Origin: JAVJSD01 sp040219575
GTDB lineage: Bacteria > Planctomycetota > Planctomycetia > Pirellulales > Pirellulaceae
Length of the DNA: 64,000 nucleotides
NCBI GenBank assembly: GCA_040219575.1
Contig: JAVJSD010000045.1
Coordinates: 77,553 to 141,552 of the forward strand
Reading direction: 5' to 3'
Part shown: piece after piece, positions 9,159-16,833 of the stretch
Layout: every line of letters starts with the position of its first letter
Position numbering within the stretch: position 1 is the stretch's first letter
The notes under the pieces: generated by a model
The model's database searches: none
Told to the model about the DNA's origin: nothing
What the model saw: only the letters and a program-made list of their open reading frames with translations
Made by a program: the position numbers and the translations under genes

Positions 9159-9200
9159 CCTTGCGCCCTACGCGTCGATCCTTGCGCCCTACGCGTCGAT
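9159..9200. repeat. Exact 21-bp tandem duplication over the rpiB stop codon
   Basis: The unit CCTTGCGCCCTACGCGTCGA plus T occurs at 9159-9179 and again at 9180-9200 without a mismatch. The second unit contains the rpiB stop codon (9189-9191, minus strand). Because 21 bases is seven codons, the first unit places a second in-frame TAG downstream. Confidence 0.85.
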
Positions 9201-9644
9201 TTGGGCGATGCGGCGGGCGTGGCGGCCGCCTTCGAAGGCGGTCGTCAGCCAGGTTTCGACGATCGCCAGCGCTTCGGACTCGCTGATCATCCGCTGGCCG
9301 AGCGAAATCATGTTGGCGTCGTTGTGGCCGCGCGCGAGTCGGGCGGTCTCCACGTTCCAGCACAACGCGCAGCGGACGCCCCGCACCCGGTTGGCGACCA
9401 TCGCCTCGCCGTTGCCCGAACCCCCCAGGACGATTCCCCGCGGATACTCGCCGCTGCCGACCGCCTCGGCGCAGGGCCGGATGAATTTGGGATAGTCAAC
9501 GGCCTCGCTGGAGTCGGTTCCGAAGTCGACCACCTCGTGCCCGCGCTCGCGGAGCATCTTCTTGATGGCCTCCTTGTATTCGAATCCGGCGTGGTCGGAG
9601 GCGATGGCGACGATCGGTTTGGCTTCTTCCGGGGAACTGCTCAT
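9189..9644 (-). CDS. rpiB: Ribose 5-phosphate isomerase B
   Basis: Interconverts ribulose 5-phosphate and ribose 5-phosphate in the non-oxidative pentose phosphate pathway. I start at ATG 9642-9644, which gives 151 residues, the normal RpiB length; the longer upstream frame lacks family similarity. The phosphate/sugar site ASDHAGFEYK is near residues 15-24. The anion-hole and base region reads LGGSGNGEAMVANRV, the Ser/Glu form seen in actinobacterial RpiB, instead of the Cys form (GTCGTG) of E. coli. NDANMISLGQRM completes the fold. It is divergent from hemW across 106 bases. Confidence 0.96.
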   Translation of the reverse strand: MSSSPEEAKPIVAIASDHAGFEYKEAIKKMLRERGHEVVDFGTDSSEAVDYPKFIRPCAEAVGSGEYPRGIVLGGSGNGEAMVANRVRGVRCALCWNVETARLARGHNDANMISLGQRMISESEALAIVETWLTTAFEGGRHARRIAQIDA

Positions 9645-9750
9645 GGGATTGTCGAATGGCGAGGCGGAAGTTGCGTAGAATGAAAGGAGTAATGTACGAC
9701 GGACCTCGGGGTGCGTCGAGTGTAGACCGCATCGAGAGTCATCGACAGTC

Positions 9751-10890
9751 GTGCCGCCCAATTCACCTCCGCGATCGGCGTACCTGCACGTGCCGTTCTG
9801 CCGGCGGCGATGCGGGTACTGCAACTTCACGCTCGTCGCCGGCCGCGACGACCTGATCGAGACCTACCTCGCGGCGTTGGAACAGGAACTCTCCTGGCTC
9901 GGTCGGCCGCGCGAAGTGGACACGCTGTTCTTCGGCGGAGGCACGCCGACGCATCTAAGCGCTCAGCAATTGACCCGCCTCTTCACCGTCGTCGATCGCT
10001 GGTTTCCCCGCACCGCGACCTGCGAGGTGAGCATCGAGGCGAACCCGGAAGACCTCGACGACGCCCGGGCCGACGTGTTGGCGGAAGCCGGCGTGACCCG
10101 CGTCAGTCTGGGAGTTCAATCGTTCAATTCCGACAAACTCCGCATCCTGGAGCGCAGCCACGACGCCGAAGGCGTCTCGATGGCCGTGGAGCGCTGCCGC
10201 AGATTCGCCGCCTCGGTCTCGCTCGACTTGATCTTCGCCGCCCCGGGCGAAACCCTCGCCGCTTGGATAGGCGACCTGGCACAGGCGCTCGCCCTGTCGC
10301 CCGACCATGTGTCGACCTACGGCCTGACGTTCGAACGCGGCACGCGCTATTGGAGCCGACTGTTGCGCGACGAGTTGGCGACCGCCGAGGAAGAACTCCA
10401 GCGCGACATGTACCTCGCCGCCATCGAGACGCTCAACGCCGCCGGCCTGCAGCACTACGAGGTTTCAAACTTCGCCCACGCGGGGCATCGCTGTCGTCAC
10501 AACGAAGTGTACTGGCAAGGGGAGCCGTACTTCGCGGCGGGACCGGGGGCGGCGCGGTATGTCGACGGCCGACGTGAAACGAACCACCGCAGCACCACCA
10601 CCTGGATCAAGCGCGTGCTGGCCGGCGAGTCGCCCGTGGCCGAAAGCGAAACGCTGCCGCCGGAGTCGGCCGCGCGGGAGCGCCTCGTCTTCGCGCTCCG
10701 CCGTCTGGAAGGCGTCGACCTCGACGAATTTTCCGCCAGGACCGGCTACCAGGTCGCCCAACTCTGCGGCGACGAGATCGACAAGTTCCTTGCGCTCGGC
10801 ATGCTCGAGTTGGAAGGACGCCGACTCCGCCTCACCCGGGCCGGCCTCCTCATCAGCGACGCACTCTGGGGGGAAATGCTGGTGGCGTGA
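9751..10890 (+). CDS. hemW: HemW-like radical SAM haem chaperone / coproporphyrinogen III oxidase-like protein
   Basis: The 379-residue protein starts at a GTG (9751-9753), the only start close to the conserved N terminus. The radical-SAM cluster motif is CRRRCGYC (CxxxCxxC) at about residues 17-24, followed by FFGGGTPTHLS and SIEANPEDL, both typical of HemW/HemN. The HemN_C-like C-terminal domain (EGVDLDEF...FLALGMLELEGRRLRLTRAG) is present. HemW proteins bind haem and a 4Fe-4S cluster and deliver haem to respiratory enzymes; they lack the extra N-terminal region of true HemN, as here. Old annotations call this family oxygen-independent coproporphyrinogen oxidase. Gene ends 77 bases before the convergent esterase gene. 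Confidence 0.92.
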   Translation: MPPNSPPRSAYLHVPFCRRRCGYCNFTLVAGRDDLIETYLAALEQELSWLGRPREVDTLFFGGGTPTHLSAQQLTRLFTVVDRWFPRTATCEVSIEANPEDLDDARADVLAEAGVTRVSLGVQSFNSDKLRILERSHDAEGVSMAVERCRRFAASVSLDLIFAAPGETLAAWIGDLAQALALSPDHVSTYGLTFERGTRYWSRLLRDELATAEEELQRDMYLAAIETLNAAGLQHYEVSNFAHAGHRCRHNEVYWQGEPYFAAGPGAARYVDGRRETNHRSTTTWIKRVLAGESPVAESETLPPESAARERLVFALRRLEGVDLDEFSARTGYQVAQLCGDEIDKFLALGMLELEGRRLRLTRAGLLISDALWGEMLVA

Positions 10891-10967
10891 CGCGTGAAGG
10901 TGAACGCCGCGACGAACCGCGGGCCTGCCGGGGTAACGACGGACGATGACGTCCATCGTACGAAGGG

Positions 10968-12032
10968 CTACTTCGCGTCTTGCTGCAGCTTCAGCATCGC
11001 TTCGCCGAACGCCTTGCCGATCCGCGAGTAGCACTTCGCGCTGCCCAGGTAGTGGAAGGGATAGTCCGAGCCGACTTTGTTCCATTGCTCGAGGTTCTCT
11101 TTCCATCCCTTGCGGAACACGGCGTCGGCCTCCATGTCCCAGTACTGATCGGTTTTGACCACCGCCACATTCCCCTGGAATTCCGCCAGCGAGGCGGGCT
11201 TGATCTGGGCTTCCTTGAAGGCGTCTCGCTTCGGATTCGGCTTGTCTTCTTTTTCGCCGCCGACGCCGAGTTGGCCGATCACCACCGGCAACTTCGCCGC
11301 ATCGAGATCCTTGCGCGCGTCGCGAATGAAGTTCGCCATGTTCTCCGCGTACTCGGCCGTGTAGTCGTCGTTGATCATGTCGTTCCAGCCTTGGAACCAC
11401 ACCAGCCCGGCGAGTTCGTAGCCCTGTCCCTGGTACTCCGGAAAAAACTCCTTCAGATTCGCCAGCGTGTCGCGGACCTCCTTGAGCATCTCGCGGTAAT
11501 AGAAGCCGAAGCTGGCCTTGATGTCGTCCATCGTGGCGTCGGGATTGCGCTTTTGCGCCTTCTGCAACAAATCCTCGAGCACCGCCTTGTCGGGCAGGCC
11601 GGAACTCGGCGGGCGGAAATCGCGATACAGGCTCTTGCCGCCCCAGGCTGTTTTGATCAGCAGCACCTGCTGACCGTATGCGTCGCCGACGGTATTGCCG
11701 AACTCCAGTTCGGGACCGATCCGCTCGGGACTGCCGTAGCCGACGGTCAATCCGCCCTTGCGACCCAGGAACTTGATCCACACGTCGTCGCGCACCACCC
11801 ACTCGCCGCTGTCGGTCTTCAGATGCTGAAACAGCGGCGCGGTCTTCGGATCGACGAGCTGCGTCTCGATCAGCGACACCTTCGCCTTCCCCTCCATGTT
11901 CGACTGCCCCGCCAGGATGAACACCTTGATCGGCTCCGCCGCCCGAGCGGAAAGCGACGCCCCGAAGATCGCCGATAGTCCAAGTAAAAGAGCTACAAGA
12001 CCGGTAGGAATGTTACGCGAGCGCTGCAACAT
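10968..12032 (-). CDS. Secreted sialate O-acetylesterase-domain protein (SASA / CE6-like)
   Basis: Predicted exported carbohydrate esterase of the SGNH-like SASA family, acting on acetylated sugars outside the cytoplasm. A signal peptide spans about residues 1-32 (VALLLGLSAIFGASLSARA, cleavage after ARA or RAA). The nucleophile block is FILAGQSNMEG with Ser44. The second block LIKTAWGGKSLYRDFRPP and the third GLVWFQGWNDM follow, and HYLGSAKCYSRIGKAFGEAM near the C terminus probably supplies the catalytic His. Length 354. The ATG at 12030-12032 fits the signal peptide. Such esterases are very common in planctomycetes that degrade polysaccharides. It stands alone, convergent with hemW. Confidence 0.88.
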   Translation of the reverse strand: MLQRSRNIPTGLVALLLGLSAIFGASLSARAAEPIKVFILAGQSNMEGKAKVSLIETQLVDPKTAPLFQHLKTDSGEWVVRDDVWIKFLGRKGGLTVGYGSPERIGPELEFGNTVGDAYGQQVLLIKTAWGGKSLYRDFRPPSSGLPDKAVLEDLLQKAQKRNPDATMDDIKASFGFYYREMLKEVRDTLANLKEFFPEYQGQGYELAGLVWFQGWNDMINDDYTAEYAENMANFIRDARKDLDAAKLPVVIGQLGVGGEKEDKPNPKRDAFKEAQIKPASLAEFQGNVAVVKTDQYWDMEADAVFRKGWKENLEQWNKVGSDYPFHYLGSAKCYSRIGKAFGEAMLKLQQDAK

Positions 12033-12396
12033 GATTCGAACACCTTTGGAAGACGCCAGGTGGATGAAAGCCGGAATTCGACGCCCAGTCTAACATCGAA
12101 ATCGCCAGTGGCGAAATCAGTCGGGCGACGCGATCCGCCGAACTCCCCCAGCGGCGATGGACTACTTTAGCGCGGCCTTCGGCCGCAACCAAACAAGGAA
12201 CATGAGGGAACGAAGAGAACGGAGGAATTGCGGCGGAGCTTGAACAGGAATCAGCAGAGAGAGCAGAGGTGACGAATAAATTGCGCGGGAAGTGCAGGAA
12301 TCGACCGTTAGCAACACAGAGGATCCCAGGGGCCACAGAGAAGGCATTTGCCTTTTCTCAACTCGGTGCTCTAGGTCAACTCTGTAGTTTCCCCGT
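12033..12396. other. Intergenic region with phrase-like degenerate repeats
   Basis: A 364-base gap between the dppF end and the esterase start. Part of it (about 12170-12360) consists of loosely repeated short words such as AACACAGAGGATCC, GGCCACAGAGAAGG and CAGAGAGAGCAGAGG. It includes one hairpin, GCGGCCTTCGGCCGC (12171-12185). No gene is supported: the overlapping frames have no recognisable motif and break at these words. Confidence 0.5.
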
Positions 12397-13461
12397 CTAT
12401 TTCGAGGGCTGTTCTGCACCGGTCGGCTTATCGGAGCCGGCAGTCTTCGCCGGCTTGCCGACTTCCTCGCGGCTGACGAACACGCCTTCCTCTTCCTCCA
12501 CCGCATGGCAGCGGACGAGGTGGCCGTCGAGGTCGAGCCATTTCGGCGAAACCTTGCTGCAAATCTCCATCGCCACCGGGCAACGGGGATGAAAGCGGCA
12601 ACCGGAGGGCGGGTTGATTGGGCTGGGCACGTCGCCCTTGAGAATGATCCGCTCGCGGCGCGAGGTGGGGTCCATCGTCGGCACCGACGAGAGCAGCGCC
12701 TTGCTGTAAGGGTGCCGCGGCCGGCGATACAACTCCTCGCTGGTCGATGTCTCCACGATCTCGCCCAGGTACATCACCGCCACATGGTCGGAGATGTACT
12801 CCACCGCCAACAGGTCGTGCGAGATGAACAGATACGTGAGGCTGAATTCCTCCTTCAAATCGTTCAACAGGTTGATGATCTGCGACTGAATCGACACGTC
12901 GAGGGCCGAGATCGGTTCGTCGAGCACCACGAACCGCGGGTTGAGCGCCAGCGCCCGGGCGATGCTGATTCGCTGCCGCTGGCCGCCGGAAAACTCGTGC
13001 GGGTAGCGGTTGATGTAGCTGGAGTCGAGGCCGACGCGCCCCAACACTTCCTTGACGCGCTCCAGCCGCTCCTGCCGCGTGCCGACGCGATGCACCGCCA
13101 GGCCTTCCTCCACGATGCCGCGAATCGTCATCCGCGGATTGAGTGAACTGTACGGATCCTGAAACACGATCTGCATGTCGCGCCGCAAGGTGCGCAGCGA
13201 CTGGCCGCCCAGGTGCGTGACGTCCGCGCCGTCGAACAGGATTTGCCCGTCGCTCGGCTGGTACAGGCGCAGCAACGTGCGGCCGGCCGTCGTCTTGCCG
13301 CAGCCGCTTTCCCCGACCAGGCCCAGCGTCTCGCCTCTTTCGATCTGGAACGAGACATCGTCGACGGCCTGCACGTGGCCCACCACGCTTTGCAGCAGAC
13401 CCTTGCGCACCGGGAAGTACTTCTTCAGGTTTTTCGCCTCAACCAGCGGCGCGGGCTTCAT
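12397..13461 (-). CDS. dppF: Peptide ABC transporter ATP-binding protein (DppF/OppF type)
   Basis: Second ATPase subunit of the peptide importer encoded upstream. Start chosen at ATG 13459-13461 (354 residues), which overlaps the dppD end by 23 bases and so suggests coupled translation; a longer frame upstream only shadows dppD. Walker A GESGCGKTT, signature SGGQRQRISIARALA and Walker B FVVLDEPISALDV are intact. The C-terminal oligopeptide-transporter domain contains RRHPYSKALLSSVP and CRFHPRCPVAMEICSKVSP, with cysteines in the positions known to bind an Fe-S cluster in some DppD/DppF proteins. The extreme C terminus is charged. Substrate specificity (di- versus oligopeptide) cannot be read from sequence. 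Confidence 0.94.
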   Translation of the reverse strand: MKPAPLVEAKNLKKYFPVRKGLLQSVVGHVQAVDDVSFQIERGETLGLVGESGCGKTTAGRTLLRLYQPSDGQILFDGADVTHLGGQSLRTLRRDMQIVFQDPYSSLNPRMTIRGIVEEGLAVHRVGTRQERLERVKEVLGRVGLDSSYINRYPHEFSGGQRQRISIARALALNPRFVVLDEPISALDVSIQSQIINLLNDLKEEFSLTYLFISHDLLAVEYISDHVAVMYLGEIVETSTSEELYRRPRHPYSKALLSSVPTMDPTSRRERIILKGDVPSPINPPSGCRFHPRCPVAMEICSKVSPKWLDLDGHLVRCHAVEEEEGVFVSREEVGKPAKTAGSDKPTGAEQPSK

Positions 13462-14458
13462 AATCGATCGTTTCCGCAAAATGGCAGCGAGCCAGGTGGT
13501 CGTCGCCGAAGTGCTCGAGCTGGAGCAACTCGGGTTCCTCTTGAGTGCATTTTTCCTCGCAGTACGGGCAGCGGGGATGGAATTTGCAGCCCGGCGGGAA
13601 TCGCAACGGGCTGGGGACCATGCCCTTGATGGCGTACAGGTCCTGGTCGCGGTGCATGCCCGGCTTGGGCTTGGAGTCGAACAAGCCGTGCGTGTAGGGA
13701 TGCCGGCGATTCTGGAACAGCTCGACAACGGGGGCCTGTTCGACGACTTTGGAGGCGTACATCACCGCCACCTCGTCGGCCATCTCGGCGATCACGCCCA
13801 GGTCGTGGGTAATGAGCAGGATCGACATGCCGTTCTCCTGCTGCAATTCGCGAAGCAGGTCGAGAATCTGCGCCTGAATCGTGACGTCGAGCGCGGTGCT
13901 CGGTTCGTCGGCGATCAAGAGCCGCGGATTGCAGGCCAGCGACATGGCGATCATCACGCGCTGCCGCATGCCGCCCGAGAACTGGTGCGGGTACTCGTGA
14001 ATCCGCCGTTCGGGCGCGGGGATCTTCACCTTGGCCAGCATCTCGATCGTCTTCTGCTTCGCCTCGGCCTTGCTCACCTTCTGGTGCAGACGAATGCCCT
14101 CCATGATCTGCGCGCCGATGGTGAACACCGGATTGAGCGACGTCATCGGCTCCTGGAAGATCATCGAGATCTTCGAGCCGCGGTATTTGCGCATCTCCGG
14201 CTCGGGCAGTTCGGTAAGTTCAACGGTCTTCTTTTCGTCGTGAAACTTGATGCTGCCCGAGACGATCTTTCCCGGCGACGAAATCAGCCGGATGACCGAC
14301 ATGGCGGTGACGGACTTGCCGCATCCCGACTCACCGACGAGTCCCAGCGTCTTCCCCTTGGGAATCGTCAGCGACACATCCTCCACCGCCTTGACGACGC
14401 CCTCGTCGGTGAAGAAGTGAGTGCGGAGGTTCTGGATTTCGACGAGCGGATCGAGCAT
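13439..14458 (-). CDS. dppD: Peptide ABC transporter ATP-binding protein (DppD/OppD type)
   Basis: First ATPase subunit of the same importer, 339 residues. Walker A GESGCGKSV, signature SGGMRQRVMIAMSLA, Walker B LLIADEPSTALDV and the switch His in LLITHDLG are intact. The C-terminal domain has RRHPYTHGLFDS and CKFHPRCPYCEEKC, a four-cysteine pattern as in Fe-S-binding DppD proteins. The gene is followed by dppF with a 23-base overlap. Upstream, 197 bases separate it from dppC; that gap is filled with repeat DNA, so the operon may have been split by repeat insertion or simply carries a spacer. Confidence 0.95.
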   Translation of the reverse strand: MLDPLVEIQNLRTHFFTDEGVVKAVEDVSLTIPKGKTLGLVGESGCGKSVTAMSVIRLISSPGKIVSGSIKFHDEKKTVELTELPEPEMRKYRGSKISMIFQEPMTSLNPVFTIGAQIMEGIRLHQKVSKAEAKQKTIEMLAKVKIPAPERRIHEYPHQFSGGMRQRVMIAMSLACNPRLLIADEPSTALDVTIQAQILDLLRELQQENGMSILLITHDLGVIAEMADEVAVMYASKVVEQAPVVELFQNRRHPYTHGLFDSKPKPGMHRDQDLYAIKGMVPSPLRFPPGCKFHPRCPYCEEKCTQEEPELLQLEHFGDDHLARCHFAETIDYEARAAG

Positions 14459-14497
14459 GAAGCGGGTCGGGCGATTGAGGGTTTGTCAGCCGGCGTA

Positions 14498-14613
14498 AAT
14501 GACCAATGACCAAGCACCAATGACCAATGCAGAAGCGGCAAGCCGGCAAACACCGCCCAAGCCGACGACTTGTCGTCGTTGCCGCCGATTCATTGGGATT
14601 TGGTCATTGGAGA
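14498..14613. repeat. Degenerate 7-bp repeats and family 1 palindrome between dppC and dppD
   Basis: At 14498-14529 the word AATGACC recurs (AATGACCAATGACC, then AAGC, then ACCAATGACCAATGC), and its reverse complement appears at about 14588-14609 (CATTGG...TTGGTCATTGG). Between them, 14556-14578 is an exact copy of the family 1 palindrome (core AGCCGACGACTTGTCGTCG). The words match the long array at 54085-54141. Confidence 0.7.
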
Positions 14614-14655
14614 TTCGGAGAGAACGTTGCGTTGCCTTGGATGTTGACGGGCTGT

Positions 14656-15780
14656 TCACTTGCCGGCCTCACGAAGCTTGGGATCGGTCGCCTGCTGGAT
14701 TCCCTCGCCGATGAAGTTGTACGCCATGACAGTGAAGAAGATGGCGGCGCCAGGAAACAGAATCAGCCACCACATATCACGGATGTTCGAGCGTCCCAGG
14801 TCCAGCACGGTTCCCCAACTCGGATTGGGCGGTGGAGCCCCGAAGCCGAGGAAGCTCAGCGCACTCTCCATCAGGATGGCGTTGGCGATGCCGAACGTGA
14901 TCGGAACCAGCACAGGCGCCATGGCGTTTCGGAGAATGTGTTTGAAGATGATGCGTCGCCAGCCCGCACCGAGCGCCCGCGCCGCCGACACATACTCCAT
15001 TTGCTTCAGCTTCAGGAACTCGCCTCGTGTTAGTCGGGCGATTCCCGTCCAACTGACCATGCCGATCACTGCCATCAGATGATAAATCGTCGGCTTCTCG
15101 ATGATCGCCAGCATGGCCAGGATGAGCACGAGCGCTGGAATACACATGACGACCTCGATCGCCCGGCTGATCGTCATGTCCGTCCAGCGGCCGAAGTATC
15201 CCGCCAAGGCTCCGGAGGTGATGCCGATGAACGCGGCGATGCCCATCGAGACGAATCCCACCGTGAGGGCGATCGTCGTGCCGTGCACCAACTGCGCGAA
15301 GACATCTTTCCCATCCTGTGTGGTTCCCAGCCAATTCCGGAAACTAGGGCGTCCCTTGTCACCGGTGGGATTACCTGGCCGTCCCGGCCACTCATCTTCC
15401 TGCACACGCCGATAGGGATCCTGGTACACAAGCGGCCAGATGGCCCAACTATCGGGGTCCTTCGCCTTGAGATTCTTGGGGTATCGCTGGTAGAAGTTGT
15501 CGCGAAAAAAGACGCCGCTCTCCCAGCGAGTGTTGTAGTACGACAGGGCGGGGAAGTAGAGGTTTCCCTTGTACTCGCAGACGATCGGTTTGGTGCCGGC
15601 GATGGCGGGGGCGAAGATTCCCACAAAGCAAAGGAATCCCACGTAGGCCAAGGCCAGCATCGAGAGCGGACGCCGGCGAAAGCGGCGCCACGTTTCGGCC
15701 CAGTAACCGCGCGATACGGACATACCGGCTTGCTCTTCCGGCGAAACGTCTGGCGGTTGGGATGCTTCCTTGTCGACCAT
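14656..15780 (-). CDS. dppC: Peptide ABC transporter permease (DppC/OppC type)
   Basis: Inner-membrane subunit of the importer, 374 residues from ATG 15778-15780; the longer open frame beyond it only shadows dppB. An N-terminal cytoplasmic segment is followed by a first membrane helix at about 38-60 (LSMLALAYVGFLCFVGIFAPAI). An unusually long periplasmic stretch of roughly 110 residues comes next (about 60-170). Four to five more helices follow, with the permease EAA loop in EYVSAARALGAGWRRIIFKHILRN. The segment LGTTQDGKDVFAQLVHG just before the second helix is typical of DppC. It sits 26 bases behind dppB. Confidence 0.93.
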   Translation of the reverse strand: MVDKEASQPPDVSPEEQAGMSVSRGYWAETWRRFRRRPLSMLALAYVGFLCFVGIFAPAIAGTKPIVCEYKGNLYFPALSYYNTRWESGVFFRDNFYQRYPKNLKAKDPDSWAIWPLVYQDPYRRVQEDEWPGRPGNPTGDKGRPSFRNWLGTTQDGKDVFAQLVHGTTIALTVGFVSMGIAAFIGITSGALAGYFGRWTDMTISRAIEVVMCIPALVLILAMLAIIEKPTIYHLMAVIGMVSWTGIARLTRGEFLKLKQMEYVSAARALGAGWRRIIFKHILRNAMAPVLVPITFGIANAILMESALSFLGFGAPPPNPSWGTVLDLGRSNIRDMWWLILFPGAAIFFTVMAYNFIGEGIQQATDPKLREAGK

Positions 15781-15806
15781 CGTCGTCACTCGTTCGTTCT
15801 CTTTGC

Positions 15807-16799
15807 TCAATCCAATTGGACGCGAGGATCGACCACGGCGTACAGCACATCCGCCAACAACTGCCCCGCCAGCGTCATCACGGAGAACATCAACGTCAGT
15901 CCCATGATGACTTCGTAATCGCGCTGCTGCAGGGATTCGAAGAACAGCCCTCCCATGCCGGGCCAGGCGAAGATGCGTTCGAGGATGATCGCCCCACTGA
16001 GCAGCGACGGCAGCGTCAGGCCGACCATGGTGACCATCGGAATCATCGTGTTGCGAAAGGCATGGTGTACGATGACTCTGAAGGGATGCACACCCTTCGC
16101 TCGAGCGGTGCGAATGTAATCCTGGCGGACGACTTCCTCCATGTTCGATTTCACAAAGCGGCTGAAATAGGCCAGACTGCCGTACGTGAAGCATGTCGTC
16201 GGGAGGATCATGTGCCACATCAAGTCGGCCGTCTTTCCGAAAATCGACATCTGGTCGTAGTTGTTGCTGGCCATGCCTTGCAGCGGCATGCCGATCCAAG
16301 AGTCCGCGAGGATGACGCCGAACAGCAACTGCAGATAGAGCGCTCCCACGTACGACGGTAAGGAATACAGCATGTACAAACCGACGCTGGGAACCTGTTC
16401 ACTGAGCGTCCCGCTCTTGGCGGTGGCGAACAAGCCCATCGGCACGGCTAGCAGATACGACAAGAATAGCGAAGTTCCCGAGAGCATTAACGTCGGACCG
16501 ATACGCTGCGCGATCAGGGTTGCGACGGTCTGATGGCGAGGAATCGAATTACCGAGATCGCCTCGCGCGACGTTGCCAATCCACACGAAGTAGGCGACGT
16601 ACCAAGGCTTGTCGAGCCCATACAGCTTCTCCATCCGCTCGCGGTCGGCCTGGCTGATCTCCTTGCTCGGGTCAAGCATCGCCATCTGGTTGTCGACAGG
16701 CGTGCCGGGCATCGCGCGAATCAGCCCGTACACGACAAAAGTGATCAACCAGAGCGTGATCAGCCCGATGAACAGTCGCCGGATGATGTAATTCAGCAT
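15807..16799 (-). CDS. dppB: Peptide ABC transporter permease (DppB/OppB type)
   Basis: Inner-membrane subunit of the importer, 330 residues from ATG 16797-16799. Six membrane segments are visible, beginning with IIRRLFIGLITLWLITFVVYGLIRAMPGTP, the signature N terminus of DppB. The EAA loop reads DYIRTARAKGVHPFRVIVHHAFRN, followed by the conserved LSGAIILERIFAWPGMG. The large periplasmic loop after helix 1 contains DRERMEKLYGLDKPW, also typical. It lies 34 bases after dppA and 26 before dppC, so these three genes form a tight unit. Confidence 0.95.
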   Translation of the reverse strand: MLNYIIRRLFIGLITLWLITFVVYGLIRAMPGTPVDNQMAMLDPSKEISQADRERMEKLYGLDKPWYVAYFVWIGNVARGDLGNSIPRHQTVATLIAQRIGPTLMLSGTSLFLSYLLAVPMGLFATAKSGTLSEQVPSVGLYMLYSLPSYVGALYLQLLFGVILADSWIGMPLQGMASNNYDQMSIFGKTADLMWHMILPTTCFTYGSLAYFSRFVKSNMEEVVRQDYIRTARAKGVHPFRVIVHHAFRNTMIPMVTMVGLTLPSLLSGAIILERIFAWPGMGGLFFESLQQRDYEVIMGLTLMFSVMTLAGQLLADVLYAVVDPRVQLD

Positions 16800-16833
16800 G
16801 GTGGAATCGCGTTAGCGATACGCGGCGAAATGT

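Noticed and set aside
12162..12506. Minus-strand frame of 114 codons in the gap after dppF
   Set aside because: It is built from repetitive words and overlaps the dppF end; no homology pattern is visible.
12397..13728. Longer start for dppF
   Set aside because: The extra 89 residues only shadow dppD; the ATG at 13461 fits the family N terminus.
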